Assembly (NCBI GenBank): GCA_964603595.1
Contig: CAZRVN010000005.1
Span: forward strand, 123,357 to 187,356
From: JAQVEM01 sp964603595
GTDB lineage: Bacteria; Actinomycetota; Humimicrobiia; Humimicrobiales; Humimicrobiaceae
Reading direction: 5' to 3'
Length of the DNA stretch: 64,000 bases
Part shown: positions 56,667-63,691 of the stretch, piece after piece
Numbering within the stretch: the stretch's first letter is position 1
How the letters are laid out: each line of letters begins with the position of its first letter
Position numbers and translations under genes: made by a program
Notes under the pieces: model-generated
Told to the model about the DNA's origin: nothing
Database searches by the model: none
What the model saw: only the letters and a program-made list of their open reading frames with translations

Positions 56667-56693
56667 CTTAAATCTTTGTTTTCTTTTATGTCT

Positions 56694-56978
56694 TTAGAAT
56701 GTATATTTTCTCTCATTCCGCAGGTCTATTTTATAGCACTTATTTAAGTCAATTCTCAGTTCTTTAATTTCCATTGCTATCTCACGTAAAATCTTGGTAG
56801 TATCATCTCCATTGCCAATTGATATCCCGCCTATGTTAACAGAATTAAGGCCATCTACCTTTTCCTTTAATAAAAAACTAATAAACAGGGACAATGATAT
56901 ATCCATTTTCTCTGCGATCTTTCTTGCATTTTCTATTAGATTCTTATTAAGTCTGAAACTATACATCTTCTTAGTCAT
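56694..56978 (-). CDS. Small ribbon-helix-helix DNA-binding protein
   Basis: A 94-residue protein with a CopG/Arc-like beginning: 'KKMYSFRLNKNLIENARKI' (strand plus helix A), then 'AEKMDISLSLFISFLLKEKV' (helix B). A Gly-rich middle and a C-terminal helix (EIAMEIKELRIDLNKCYKI) follow. It is probably a small transcription regulator. A 16-base palindrome covers its start codon (56978-56993), an arrangement typical of autoregulation. No toxin gene is next to it, so an antitoxin role is not supported. Confidence 0.7.
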   Translation of the reverse strand: MTKKMYSFRLNKNLIENARKIAEKMDISLSLFISFLLKEKVDGLNSVNIGGISIGNGDDTTKILREIAMEIKELRIDLNKCYKIDLRNERKYTF

Positions 56979-56993
56979 AGTATTTTAATACTA
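56978..56993. promoter_or_regulatory. Palindrome at the start of the ribbon-helix-helix gene
   Basis: Arms TAGTATT and AATACTA flank a TT centre, ending on the first base of the start codon of the gene at 56694-56978. Position and symmetry suit an operator bound by the encoded ribbon-helix-helix protein. Confidence 0.5.
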
Positions 56994-57183
56994 AATTTAT
57001 GTGACTAATTTGTCAACTATTTTATTATAAAATTTTAAAATTATTTTTCCGAAGTAGGAATTTAAAATTAGTACCTATTAAAATATCTCACAGGAAAGAT
57101 AAAAATCCTAAAAAAATACCATATTTAACGGCCATTCTTTGCCACACAGTAAAATTTCTGATAGCATTATTATGCTTTTTGCG

Positions 57184-57189
57184 TATAAT
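57184..57189 (+). promoter_or_regulatory. -10 box of the tRNA-Gln promoter
   Basis: TATAAT at 57184-57189 lies about 24 bases upstream of the mature 5' end of the tRNA-Gln gene, a typical leader length. No good -35 box is seen at 16-18 bases upstream. Confidence 0.5.
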
Positions 57190-57213
57190 AATATTTTTTG
57201 GAATTCATTTCCC

Positions 57214-57287
57214 TGGGGAGTCGTCTAGAGGTAGGACATGCGGCCCTGGACCGTAGAGCGGGGGTTCGAATCCTCCCTCCCCAGCCA
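57214..57287 (+). tRNA. tRNA-Gln (anticodon CTG), CCA encoded
   Basis: A complete cloverleaf. The acceptor arms TGGGGAG/CTCCCCA pair fully. The D arm (GTCT...GGAC) is followed by an anticodon stem TGCGG/CCGTA with the loop CCCTGGA, giving anticodon CTG, and then by a T arm GGGGG-TTCGAAT-CCTCC. The discriminator base is G and the 3' CCA is encoded. It reads CAG codons, so a TTG-anticodon tRNA-Gln should exist elsewhere. It marks the left border of the accessory segment that continues to 64 kb. Confidence 0.93.
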
Positions 57288-57332
57288 ACTTAAGAAAACT
57301 ATGTCATAGATATCTTAATAAAAAATCAGTAA

Positions 57333-57410
57333 GAAAAATATATATTCTTGCACAAAAATGCTATCACTTATACCGATAATCTCTGTTTAAGCTTCGTCTA
57401 CCATCTTCAG
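57333..57410 (-). repeat. Decayed copy A of the 78-bp interspersed repeat
   Basis: This 78-base stretch after the tRNA resembles copies B, C and D (TCGTCTA and the CAGT end are shared). The minus-strand frame starts 'LKMVDEA', then has a stop where the others have RTRII, and continues 'TEIIGISDSIF'. The terminal stop is missing. It is the oldest-looking member. Confidence 0.45.
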
Positions 57411-57465
57411 TTAAATCTATAAAATACAAAAAATAAGTCAAATTATAAAAATAGTTAGAAAGTCC

Positions 57466-57495
57466 TTGACACCGCTATTTCTAATATGCTATTAT
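57466..57495 (+). promoter_or_regulatory. Promoter of the PadR operon
   Basis: TTGACA (57466-57471) and TATTAT (57490-57495) are separated by 18 bases. The -10 box overlaps the first half of the inverted repeat at 57494-57510, so a bound regulator would block the promoter. This is the best sigma-70 type promoter in the accessory segment. Confidence 0.7.
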
Positions 57496-57529
57496 AACGG
57501 TAAACGTTATAACGTATTATGTTATAACG
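57494..57529. promoter_or_regulatory. PadR operator cluster
   Basis: ATAACG (57494-57499), spacer GTAAA, CGTTAT (57505-57510) form an inverted repeat. The 10-base palindrome CGTTATAACG follows at 57505-57514, and GTTATAACG is repeated at 57521-57529. The site lies just downstream of the promoter and 30-70 bases before the PadR start, as in PadR autoregulation. Confidence 0.65.
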
Positions 57530-57561
57530 CAAACCGTAATATATGTCAGAAAGGATTTTAT

Positions 57562-57894
57562 ATGAATAGAATAAAGAAATTATCACCACTTACTGAAACT
57601 ACCTTTTATATTCTGGTGTCTCTTTTGGAACCACTTCATGGATATGCCATTATGCAGAAAGTAATAAACCTAAGCAATGATAGAATTCATCTTGGCCCTG
57701 GTACCCTCTACGGAGCCCTGAGCAATCTGGTAGGTACAGGCTTGATTATCCCCGGAGAACCTAATAAACAAAACAGCCGTAGAAAAATCTACATAATAAC
57801 TAAACTTGGAAAAGAACTTATAGAATTTGAAGTAAATAGATTAGAGGAGATGGCAAATAACGGTAAGACCCTCTTAGGAAAGAAAGGAGTTTAA
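57562..57894 (+). CDS. PadR family transcriptional regulator
   Basis: A 110-residue winged-helix regulator. It begins 'LSPLTETTFYILVSLLEPLH' then 'GYAIMQKV', and has the recognition helix region 'LGPGTLYGALSNLVGTGLI' and a wing 'KQNSRRKIYIITKLGKELIE'. The C-terminal dimer helix is short, as in the small PadR subgroup. Start 57562 has AAAGGA upstream; an earlier in-frame start lies inside the promoter and is rejected. The stop is two bases before the DUF2812 gene, so the two are translationally coupled. Confidence 0.9.
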   Translation: MNRIKKLSPLTETTFYILVSLLEPLHGYAIMQKVINLSNDRIHLGPGTLYGALSNLVGTGLIIPGEPNKQNSRRKIYIITKLGKELIEFEVNRLEEMANNGKTLLGKKGV

Positions 57895-57895
57895 A

Positions 57896-58450
57896 ATGAA
57901 TAAGGTAACCGAAAATATGGAAAATAAGACTGTATTTAAGGTATTTTTTGCCTGGCATGAGAAAAAGAAAGAGCAGTGGTTAAGAAAGATGTCAAATGAT
58001 GGCTGGCATCTGGATAGAGTTGGTTTCCTATATTATAGATTTAAAAAGGGAGAGCCCAAAGATATGATATACAAGTTTGATTTTAAACCGGTAAGAAGAA
58101 AAGAATTAGATGATTATATAACTATATTTGAAGATGCTGGATGGGAATATGTATCCAGGTCCGGAAATTGGTATTATTTTAGAACAGAAGCAAAAGAAGG
58201 TTTAATCCCTGAAATATATACAGATAATGCCTCAAAATTAAAAAAATATAAATCTCTACTGTCGCTTCTGGTTGTACTCACTATGCCTCAAATATATTTT
58301 TTTACTATGATGTTGACAAGATTTAGAAATGTACCGCCCTATTCATTACCTGTTACTTTTCTCTATGCACTGATTCTATGCTTGTTGGTCTATGGGATTA
58401 TACGCATTTCTCTGATAATAAAAAGAATTAAACAGGATATCAGGGAATAG
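57896..58450 (+). CDS. DUF2812 membrane protein
   Basis: A 184-residue protein. The N-terminal DUF2812 domain (about 12-95) has 'FFAWHEKKKEQWLRKMS', 'GWHLDRVGFLYYRFKKGEP' and 'DAGWEYVSRSGNWYYFRT', and two C-terminal transmembrane helices end it. DUF2812 proteins are nearly always paired with PadR regulators, as here, and are thought to act as membrane-linked partners or anti-regulators. Their molecular role is unknown. Confidence 0.88.
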   Translation: MNKVTENMENKTVFKVFFAWHEKKKEQWLRKMSNDGWHLDRVGFLYYRFKKGEPKDMIYKFDFKPVRRKELDDYITIFEDAGWEYVSRSGNWYYFRTEAKEGLIPEIYTDNASKLKKYKSLLSLLVVLTMPQIYFFTMMLTRFRNVPPYSLPVTFLYALILCLLVYGIIRISLIIKRIKQDIRE

Positions 58451-58570
58451 AAAAGACTAAGATAATTAACTATTTTGATAAGTATTGCTTTATAAAGATT
58501 TTTAGAAGATTGACCAACAATTAGGAAGATAAGAAAATAACAAAATAAAATAATAAATAGAAGGGGGGAT

Positions 58571-58771
58571 ATGGAAGAAGAAAGAATAGTAACTATCAAT
58601 AATAAGCAACTACTATGCCTTTTCTGTGGAAGTACAGAATTTAAAAAAGTGAACACAAAATTAAATAAAAAATGGGCTGCAAGTTTTGGTGCTGAAATGT
58701 TTAGTCCTGAAGGGTTAGCCTATATTTGTAAAAGTTGTGGTTATAAGCACGAATTCTATAGGAGCCTATAA
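58571..58771 (+). CDS. Small zinc-ribbon protein
   Basis: A 66-residue protein with two Cys pairs, CLFC (about 16-19) and CKSC (about 53-56), forming a zinc ribbon, and a middle with 'KKWAASFGAEMFSPEGLA'. The ATG has AAGGGGGAT upstream. It is the third gene after PadR and DUF2812 and is followed directly by a tiny membrane protein. Function unknown. Confidence 0.7.
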   Translation: MEEERIVTINNKQLLCLFCGSTEFKKVNTKLNKKWAASFGAEMFSPEGLAYICKSCGYKHEFYRSL

Positions 58772-58773
58772 GA

Positions 58774-58938
58774 ATGAAGCCTATTATTTCCTATATTATA
58801 TTGGGTGTTATTGGAATATTAATTTTAATAAGATGCTTACCTTTAGGTTCAAGAAGGCGTAAAAAATTTGAAATATTTGCTGAAATAGGAATAGGCCTTT
58901 TTATTTCTGTATATAATACTGGGATTGACCAATTTTGA
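58774..58938 (+). CDS. Tiny membrane protein (54 residues)
   Basis: An open frame begins at ATG 58774, three bases after the zinc-ribbon stop, with AGGAG upstream (58760-58764). It encodes one strong membrane helix (YIILGVIGILILIRCL), a basic stretch (GSRRRKKFE) and a second weaker helix (EIGIGLFISVYN). It ends at 58938, overlapping the start of the ICMT-like gene by 14 bases. The tight packing on both sides supports its being a real gene. I do not recognise the family. Confidence 0.6.
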   Translation: MKPIISYIILGVIGILILIRCLPLGSRRRKKFEIFAEIGIGLFISVYNTGIDQF

Positions 58939-59353
58939 TAATTTAATATTGAAAAGAGCGGATATTATATATTTACAATATATATCCATAGTCTTCTTTA
59001 TAATTGGCCTATTCCTTATAATATCTTCATTTATATCTTTGAAGCGTATTGGTAAACCAACATCAGGTCTGGAAAATACTACCAGGATGATACATAGAGG
59101 AATATTTAAATTCTTGAGACACCCTCTCTATTTGGGACTTTCTCTATTTACTATAGGGTTTTTATTTGCCTATCAGGCAATTGCCCTAATAATAATTGGT
59201 TTTGTTGCTGTTATTTTATTTTATTTAGCCTCAAGAGTTGAAGACAGCTACAATGTTAGAAAGTTTGGTAGTGTATATGATGAATATATGAAGAATGTAC
59301 CCATGTGGAATTTCATTTTGGGAATGATCAGAAATAGGAAAATGAGATATTAA
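58925..59353 (+). CDS. ICMT/PEMT-like membrane methyltransferase
   Basis: A 142-residue protein with four hydrophobic helices and the signature 'RGIFKFLRHPLYLGLSLFTI' (RHPxY) and 'SRVEDSYNVRKFGSVYDEYM' near the end. This is the pattern of isoprenylcysteine carboxyl methyltransferase / phospholipid methyltransferase proteins, which use SAM to methylate carboxyl or amino groups of membrane lipids. The start is TTG, overlapping the tiny membrane gene by 14 bases. It is the last gene of the PadR operon. Its substrate is unknown, but a carotenoid carboxylate is conceivable given the genes downstream. Confidence 0.78.
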   Translation: MTNFDNLILKRADIIYLQYISIVFFIIGLFLIISSFISLKRIGKPTSGLENTTRMIHRGIFKFLRHPLYLGLSLFTIGFLFAYQAIALIIIGFVAVILFYLASRVEDSYNVRKFGSVYDEYMKNVPMWNFILGMIRNRKMRY

Positions 59354-59427
59354 AAACTCAATTCCGGTATAAAAATATCCCTATCTAAACCAATAATCCT
59401 GGTTCTATCTTCGTTCGCTATGGCCAG
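59350..59427 (-). repeat. Copy B of the 78-bp repeat
   Basis: A 78-base unit whose minus-strand frame begins 'LAIANEDRTRIIGLDRD' and ends 'IFIPELSF' before a TAA. It overlaps the stop codon of the ICMT-like gene. It is most similar to copy D. The frame stays open upstream for a further 10 codons. Confidence 0.75.
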
Positions 59428-59672
59428 CCTATAAATAGTGAGTAGCAGGGTAGGGTAAAACTTAATTAACTTCAAAAACTTAGTTCTGGAATAAAAATAT
59501 CCTCATTTGACAGTAAAATTTTGGTTTTAACTTCGTCCACAGTGGCCAGAGGTTATGCACAGTTCAAACTAATAATCCTCGTAAAATAGTAAAAATTAAT
59601 AAAAAGATATATAATATGAAAAATCATTTTTAATATTTAGCTATAATTATAATACCTTGCAAGGAGGTAAAA
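59354..59672. other. Intergenic region upstream of heliorhodopsin
   Basis: About 320 bases that hold repeat copies B and C and two overlapping TATAAT boxes (59642-59647 and 59648-59653) just before the ribosome site AAGGAGG of the heliorhodopsin gene. No matching -35 box is evident. The region is otherwise AT-rich. Confidence 0.5.
59472..59549 (-). repeat. Copy C of the 78-bp repeat
   Basis: A 78-base unit whose minus-strand frame begins 'LATVDEVKTKILLSNED' and ends 'IFIPELSF' before a TGA. It lies 44 bases after copy B, in the same orientation, in the leader region of the heliorhodopsin gene. Confidence 0.75.
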
Positions 59673-60476
59673 ATGGCTGAAAGAAAAATCACATTTCCTT
59701 ATCTTCGTAAATTCAATGGTGTAATGGCAGGACTGCATTTTGTACAAGCCATGCTGATGCTTGTATTAGGGCTTGTTATTACAAATATCAAAGAATTTGC
59801 ACTACCAATAACCTATTATTTCCAATCTTTTGATACTGAAAAAATGAGATTGTTTGTAGACTCAGAAGTTATAGGTTCTATTCCCATCGGAGTAATCGTA
59901 TCAGTATTTCTTTTCCTTTCTGCAATAGCACATTTTCTGGTAGTACTTCCCCGTGTAAATGATTTCTATAACTCAAGACTCCAAAAAGGTATAAACTATT
60001 TTAGATGGTTCGAATATGCTTTAAGTTCATCAGTTATGATAGTCCTGATATCAATGCTTTTTGGAGCTAAAGATATAGCGACTATTGTAGCTATAGTTGG
60101 TCTTAATGCTACTATGAACTTTTTAGGTCTTATGATGGAGATACACAATCAAACTACCCAAAAGACTAACTGGACAGCTTTTATAATTGGTAGCTTTTCA
60201 GGAGCTATCCCCTGGGTTGTAGTGCTTCTTTATTTTTTAGGTTCAGCAGTAAAGACTCCAGGAGTACTTGAACAGGTACCCTGGTTCGTTTATGCAATAT
60301 TTGGGACTTACTTTATTCTTTTTAATACTTTCCCCATCAATATGGTGCTGCAGTATAAAAAAATAGGTAGATGGCGAGATTACCTGTATGGGGAGAGAGG
60401 ATATATTATCCTTAGCCTGGTAGCAAAATCACTTTTAGCCTGGTTGGTATTTGCTGGAACACTTCAGCCTGCTTAA
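59673..60476 (+). CDS. Heliorhodopsin
   Basis: A 267-residue, seven-helix protein of the heliorhodopsin family, the retinal proteins whose N-terminus faces the cytoplasm. The Schiff-base Lys is in 'ILSLVAKSLLAWLVFAGTL' (Lys252), and the counterion Glu is in 'RWFEYALSSSVMIVLISM' (Glu114). His22 and His87 match the two active-site His of the reference protein 48C12, and family text such as 'NATMNFLGLMMEIHNQ' and 'YGERGYIILS' is kept. All residues needed for retinal binding are present. It starts after a strong AAGGAGG site, and crtQ-like and crtO-like genes follow directly. The function of heliorhodopsins (light sensing or enzyme regulation) is still debated. Confidence 0.93.
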   Translation: MAERKITFPYLRKFNGVMAGLHFVQAMLMLVLGLVITNIKEFALPITYYFQSFDTEKMRLFVDSEVIGSIPIGVIVSVFLFLSAIAHFLVVLPRVNDFYNSRLQKGINYFRWFEYALSSSVMIVLISMLFGAKDIATIVAIVGLNATMNFLGLMMEIHNQTTQKTNWTAFIIGSFSGAIPWVVVLLYFLGSAVKTPGVLEQVPWFVYAIFGTYFILFNTFPINMVLQYKKIGRWRDYLYGERGYIILSLVAKSLLAWLVFAGTLQPA

Positions 60477-60491
60477 AAATATAATATTTAT

Positions 60492-61598
60492 ATGAATTAT
60501 ATAAATATAATTATACATGCAGTATTCTGGTTATTTGGTTTTTTTATACTTTGGAAAATTCCAAAATGTAATGAACCCAAAGATAGTAGAAAGAAAAGCG
60601 ATATTTCTATTTCAATTATAATCCCTGCCAGGAATGAAGAGAAAAATCTGGATAACTTATTTAATTCACTCAATAGCCAAACTGTAAAAGTTAAAGAAGT
60701 AATACTGGTAGATGATAGTTCTAATGATAAAACACCTGATATAGGAAGAAAACATAATGCTAAAGTAATAAGCTTAGAAAGTTTACCTAAAGGCTGGGTA
60801 GGAAAATCCTGGGCTTGCTATAGTGGAGCTAAAGAGGCCACTAGGAACTACTTTCTCTTTTTGGACGCAGATACCAAGCTTAAGAATAATGGTATTGAAA
60901 ACATTTTATCTTGTTTAGAAAGATATCCAGGAGTAATATCACTTCAACCATACCACAAGATAAAAAAAATATATGAAAATCTATCCCTGTTTTTCAATAT
61001 AATCTTAATTGCTGGAATGGGTGCATTTACTCCTTTTCAGACCAGAATAAAACCCATTGGAGCTTTTGGTCCATGTCTTTTATGTAAAAGAGAGGATTAC
61101 TACAAAATAGATGGGCATAAAAGTATAAAAGGTAAAATTATGGAGGATATTGAAATAGGTAAGAAGTTTATAAAAGCTAAAATCCCTTTATATTGTCTCG
61201 GGGGGAAAGGTACAATTGATTTCAGAATGTATTCTGTTGGTTTTATGGAAATGGTTAAGGGCTGGTCCAAAGGTTTTACTACTGGTGCTAAATCAACTTC
61301 AATACCTATCCTTATAATGGTAATTGCCTGGATTGTGGGGGCCATATTTCCTTTAAATCTATTTGCTGACGGGTTATCTCCTTTTATCACAAATATTTTT
61401 TTTATTGGGGTAGCCTTTTATATTGCATTTATAACCCAAATATATTGGATGTCTTACAGGATAGGAAACTTCAGTATCTGGGCTTCTGTATTATACCCAA
61501 TATCTCTGGCTTTTTTTGTCATAGTATTTTTCTACTCTTTGATTTTAACTATATTTAGAAAAAGAGTTACCTGGAAAGATAGAGAAATAAAAACATAA
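60492..61598 (+). CDS. crtQ: CrtQ-like family 2 glycosyltransferase (carotenoid glucosyltransferase type)
   Basis: A 368-residue GT2 enzyme, about the length of staphylococcal CrtQ (375). One N-terminal membrane helix is followed by the GT-A domain: 'ISIIIPARNEEKNLDNLFN', 'VILVDDSSNDKTPDI', 'PKGWVGKSWACYSGAKEA' and the DxD-type 'FLFLDADTKL'. Later text 'VISLQPYHKIKKIYENLSLF' and 'GAFGPCLLCKREDYYKIDGH' is close to CrtQ. Three C-terminal helices anchor it. CrtQ glucosylates diaponeurosporenoate in staphyloxanthin synthesis. The gene lies 15 bases after heliorhodopsin and 14 before the crtO-like gene, so the three form one operon. Confidence 0.85.
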   Translation: MNYINIIIHAVFWLFGFFILWKIPKCNEPKDSRKKSDISISIIIPARNEEKNLDNLFNSLNSQTVKVKEVILVDDSSNDKTPDIGRKHNAKVISLESLPKGWVGKSWACYSGAKEATRNYFLFLDADTKLKNNGIENILSCLERYPGVISLQPYHKIKKIYENLSLFFNIILIAGMGAFTPFQTRIKPIGAFGPCLLCKREDYYKIDGHKSIKGKIMEDIEIGKKFIKAKIPLYCLGGKGTIDFRMYSVGFMEMVKGWSKGFTTGAKSTSIPILIMVIAWIVGAIFPLNLFADGLSPFITNIFFIGVAFYIAFITQIYWMSYRIGNFSIWASVLYPISLAFFVIVFFYSLILTIFRKRVTWKDREIKT

Positions 61599-61612
61599 AA
61601 AAGGAGGTAAAA

Positions 61613-62083
61613 ATTCCTATATTTCAACTCTCACATTTTTGGATAATATCATTAGATATAGTAGGATGGCTGGTAATCCATTTGGGTATTTCTTATCTTT
61701 GTGTAAAGGTACCAATATCCTTCTTTGAAAGGAATTGGTGGTGGTTTGAAACAAAAAATTGGGAGTATAGGGGAAAGGTATACAAAAATATCTTTAAAGT
61801 CAAAAAATGGAGATGCATTGTTCCTGATGGTGGAGGACTTTTTAAGGGAGGCTTCCCAAAGAAGAATTTGGAAAGTAGTGACCCTCAATATCTTAAGACT
61901 TTTTTATACGAAACTAAAAGAGCAGAACTAACCCATTGGCTTACAATTTTACCTGCTCCAATTTTTTTCCTCTGGAATATATGGTGGGCTGGTATAATAA
62001 TGATTGCTTATGCTCTTATTGCTAATATTCCCTGTATACTGCTTCAAAGATATAATCGAGCGAGGTTATCTAATTTGATTTGA
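61613..62083 (+). CDS. crtO: CrtO-like acyltransferase (glycosyl-carotenoid acyltransferase type), no ATG start
   Basis: A protein of about 156 residues resembling staphylococcal CrtO (165 residues), which acylates glucosyl-diaponeurosporenoate. The N-terminal helix (FWIISLDIVGWLVIHLGISY) is followed by 'FFERNWWWFETKNWEYRG' and 'VKKWRCIVPDGGGLFKGGF'. The family signature 'ETKRAELTHWLTILPAP' and the C-terminal 'YALIANIPCILLQRYNRARL' are very close to CrtO. The frame is open from 61583. A TTG at 61682 would cut the membrane helix, whereas ATT at 61613 lies five bases after AAGGAGG, so an ATT start is likely. Confidence 0.8.
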   Translation: MPIFQLSHFWIISLDIVGWLVIHLGISYLCVKVPISFFERNWWWFETKNWEYRGKVYKNIFKVKKWRCIVPDGGGLFKGGFPKKNLESSDPQYLKTFLYETKRAELTHWLTILPAPIFFLWNIWWAGIIMIAYALIANIPCILLQRYNRARLSNLI

Positions 62084-62092
62084 ATTTTTTAA

Positions 62093-62170
62093 TTATATTG
62101 CTAATTCAGGTATAGAAATATCCCTATATAACCCAATAATCCTGGTTCTAACTTCGTCTATTGTCCACAG
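62093..62170 (-). repeat. Copy D of the 78-bp repeat
   Basis: A 78-base unit just after the crtO-like stop. The minus-strand frame begins 'LWTIDEVRTRIIGLYRDIS' and ends 'IPELAI' before a TAA. Spacing, length and orientation match copies B and C. Confidence 0.75.
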
Positions 62171-62511
62171 TCAAAATTTCACTTAATTATAAAGCAAATT
62201 CTAAATTAAGTTCTTCTATTTTATGCTTAAAGCTTATTATTTCTTCATAATAAAAAGTTCTAAATGTGTTCAATATCCCCAGCCACCTTGTACACTAAGC
62301 AACTCACTTAGTGTTCGGGGGATATTCTTCCATATCCCAATATACTATATGTTGGGGCTACTGGAATTAACTGAGTACCCCCATTAAAATAATATGGATA
62401 GATTAATGATACTTTTTTAAATTACTATTTAAAATCATAATTATTATGATATATTTCTTGATATACTATAAAAGCTGTATAAGAAATAGAAAATAAGAGA
62501 AGCTGCAAAAA
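62171..62511. other. Intergenic region with nested hairpin, upstream of methyltransferases
   Basis: About 340 bases. A nested hairpin lies at 62272-62326; the rest is AT-rich with no gene. The heliorhodopsin operon probably ends here. Confidence 0.45.
62272..62326. terminator. Nested hairpin, possible terminator
   Basis: Outer arms AATATCCCC (62272-62280) and GGGGATATT (62318-62326) enclose an inner stem ACACTAAG/CTTAGTGT (62292-62299, 62307-62314) with a 7-base loop. It lies about 190 bases past the crtO-like stop. No clear T-run follows, so its role as a terminator is uncertain. Confidence 0.5.
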
Positions 62512-63078
62512 ATGTATGAAAATGACAGATGGTTAAAAAACAAATGTACAGGTTTTCTGAGAAAAGTAGGAGTTAAAAAGAGTGACATAATTTTTGATTG
62601 CTGCTGTGGTGAAGGAAACTATACCATACCTGCTGCCAGGATATCTGGAAGCGATGGAATCGTATACGCTATGGAAATGAATAGAAACAAACTCCGCACA
62701 TTAAGAGAGAAATTTAAATCAGAAGGACTTAAAAACATTAAGATAATGGAAAGAGAATTCAATGAATCAATACCCCTGCATGATGAATCAGTAGATATCA
62801 TACTTCTGTATGACATATTCTGGTATTTTTCTACCGGTGACATGAGGTTAGCATCACTTCTGAACGAATCCCAAAGAATCTTAAAGGATGATGGTATAGT
62901 ATCAGTTTACCCGCAGCATATTGATTTGGGTATACTCAAACAAACAATATTAGATGCAGGCTTTAAATTGGAAAGGGGGATCTCAGAAACCATAATACAT
63001 GAAAACAGACTTCAAAAGGGATACATCTGGAATTTTAAAAAACATCGAAATGGATCCAAAATCAAAAGTAGAGATTAG
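62512..63078 (+). CDS. Class I SAM-dependent methyltransferase
   Basis: A 188-residue methyltransferase. Motif I is 'IIFDCCCGEGNYTIPAARI' (Cys-rich, about 26-44), motif II 'IVYAMEMNRNKLRTLREKF', and 'ESVDIILLYDIFWYFSTG' marks the fourth strand. Substrate unknown. A second methyltransferase overlaps its end. Confidence 0.78.
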   Translation: MYENDRWLKNKCTGFLRKVGVKKSDIIFDCCCGEGNYTIPAARISGSDGIVYAMEMNRNKLRTLREKFKSEGLKNIKIMEREFNESIPLHDESVDIILLYDIFWYFSTGDMRLASLLNESQRILKDDGIVSVYPQHIDLGILKQTILDAGFKLERGISETIIHENRLQKGYIWNFKKHRNGSKIKSRD

Positions 63079-63691
63079 AGGTTTTACAGCCAGACATTAT
63101 GACACACTACTGAATACTGCAACGCTGGGCATATACACTTCTTTTATTCAGAAAGTAATTTCGCTTATAAAAATAGAGCCAGGCAATAAGATTGTTGATC
63201 TTGGTGCGGGAACGGGAAGAAATGCCCTACTTATGATGAAGCATCTTTTTCCAGAAGGGGAACTGGTTGGTTTTGACATATCCAAAGAAATGATTGATCA
63301 ATTCAATAAGAATTGTTCAAGTTTTCCAAATGTAAGATTAATCCAGAGAAGGATTGAGCAGGATCTTGGATACAGAAATTACTTTGACAAAGCTTTTATC
63401 TCTTTTGTCCTACATGGTTTTCCGCAGAAGAAAAGACAAAATATTATAGGCAACGTCTTTAAGGCGTTAAAAAATGATGGCGAGTTCTTTATACTGGATT
63501 ATAATGAACTTCCGCTAAAGGAAATGCCTTTTTATTTAAAGATACCTTTTACCCTGATCGAATGCCCCTATGCTTTTGACTTCATCGAAAGAGATTGGAA
63601 AGGGATACTTTCAGGCATAGGATTCAGTAATTTTGAAGAACACTTCTTTTTCAAAAAAATCATAAGACTATTAAAGGCAAAAAAGTCATGA
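63050..63691 (+). CDS. Class I SAM-dependent methyltransferase
   Basis: A 213-residue methyltransferase. Motif I is 'KIVDLGAGTGRNALLMMKH' (about 44-62), then 'ELVGFDISKEMIDQFNKNC' and 'YFDKAFISFVLHGFPQKKR'. The start is uncertain: ATG 62999 opens the frame, but ATG 63050 (MDPKSKVEIRGFTARHYD) gives the usual N-terminus and overlaps the previous gene by 29 bases. The pair may act in sequence on one substrate, possibly a lipid, but nothing in the sequence proves a link with the carotenoid-type genes. Confidence 0.78.
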   Translation: MDPKSKVEIRGFTARHYDTLLNTATLGIYTSFIQKVISLIKIEPGNKIVDLGAGTGRNALLMMKHLFPEGELVGFDISKEMIDQFNKNCSSFPNVRLIQRRIEQDLGYRNYFDKAFISFVLHGFPQKKRQNIIGNVFKALKNDGEFFILDYNELPLKEMPFYLKIPFTLIECPYAFDFIERDWKGILSGIGFSNFEEHFFFKKIIRLLKAKKS

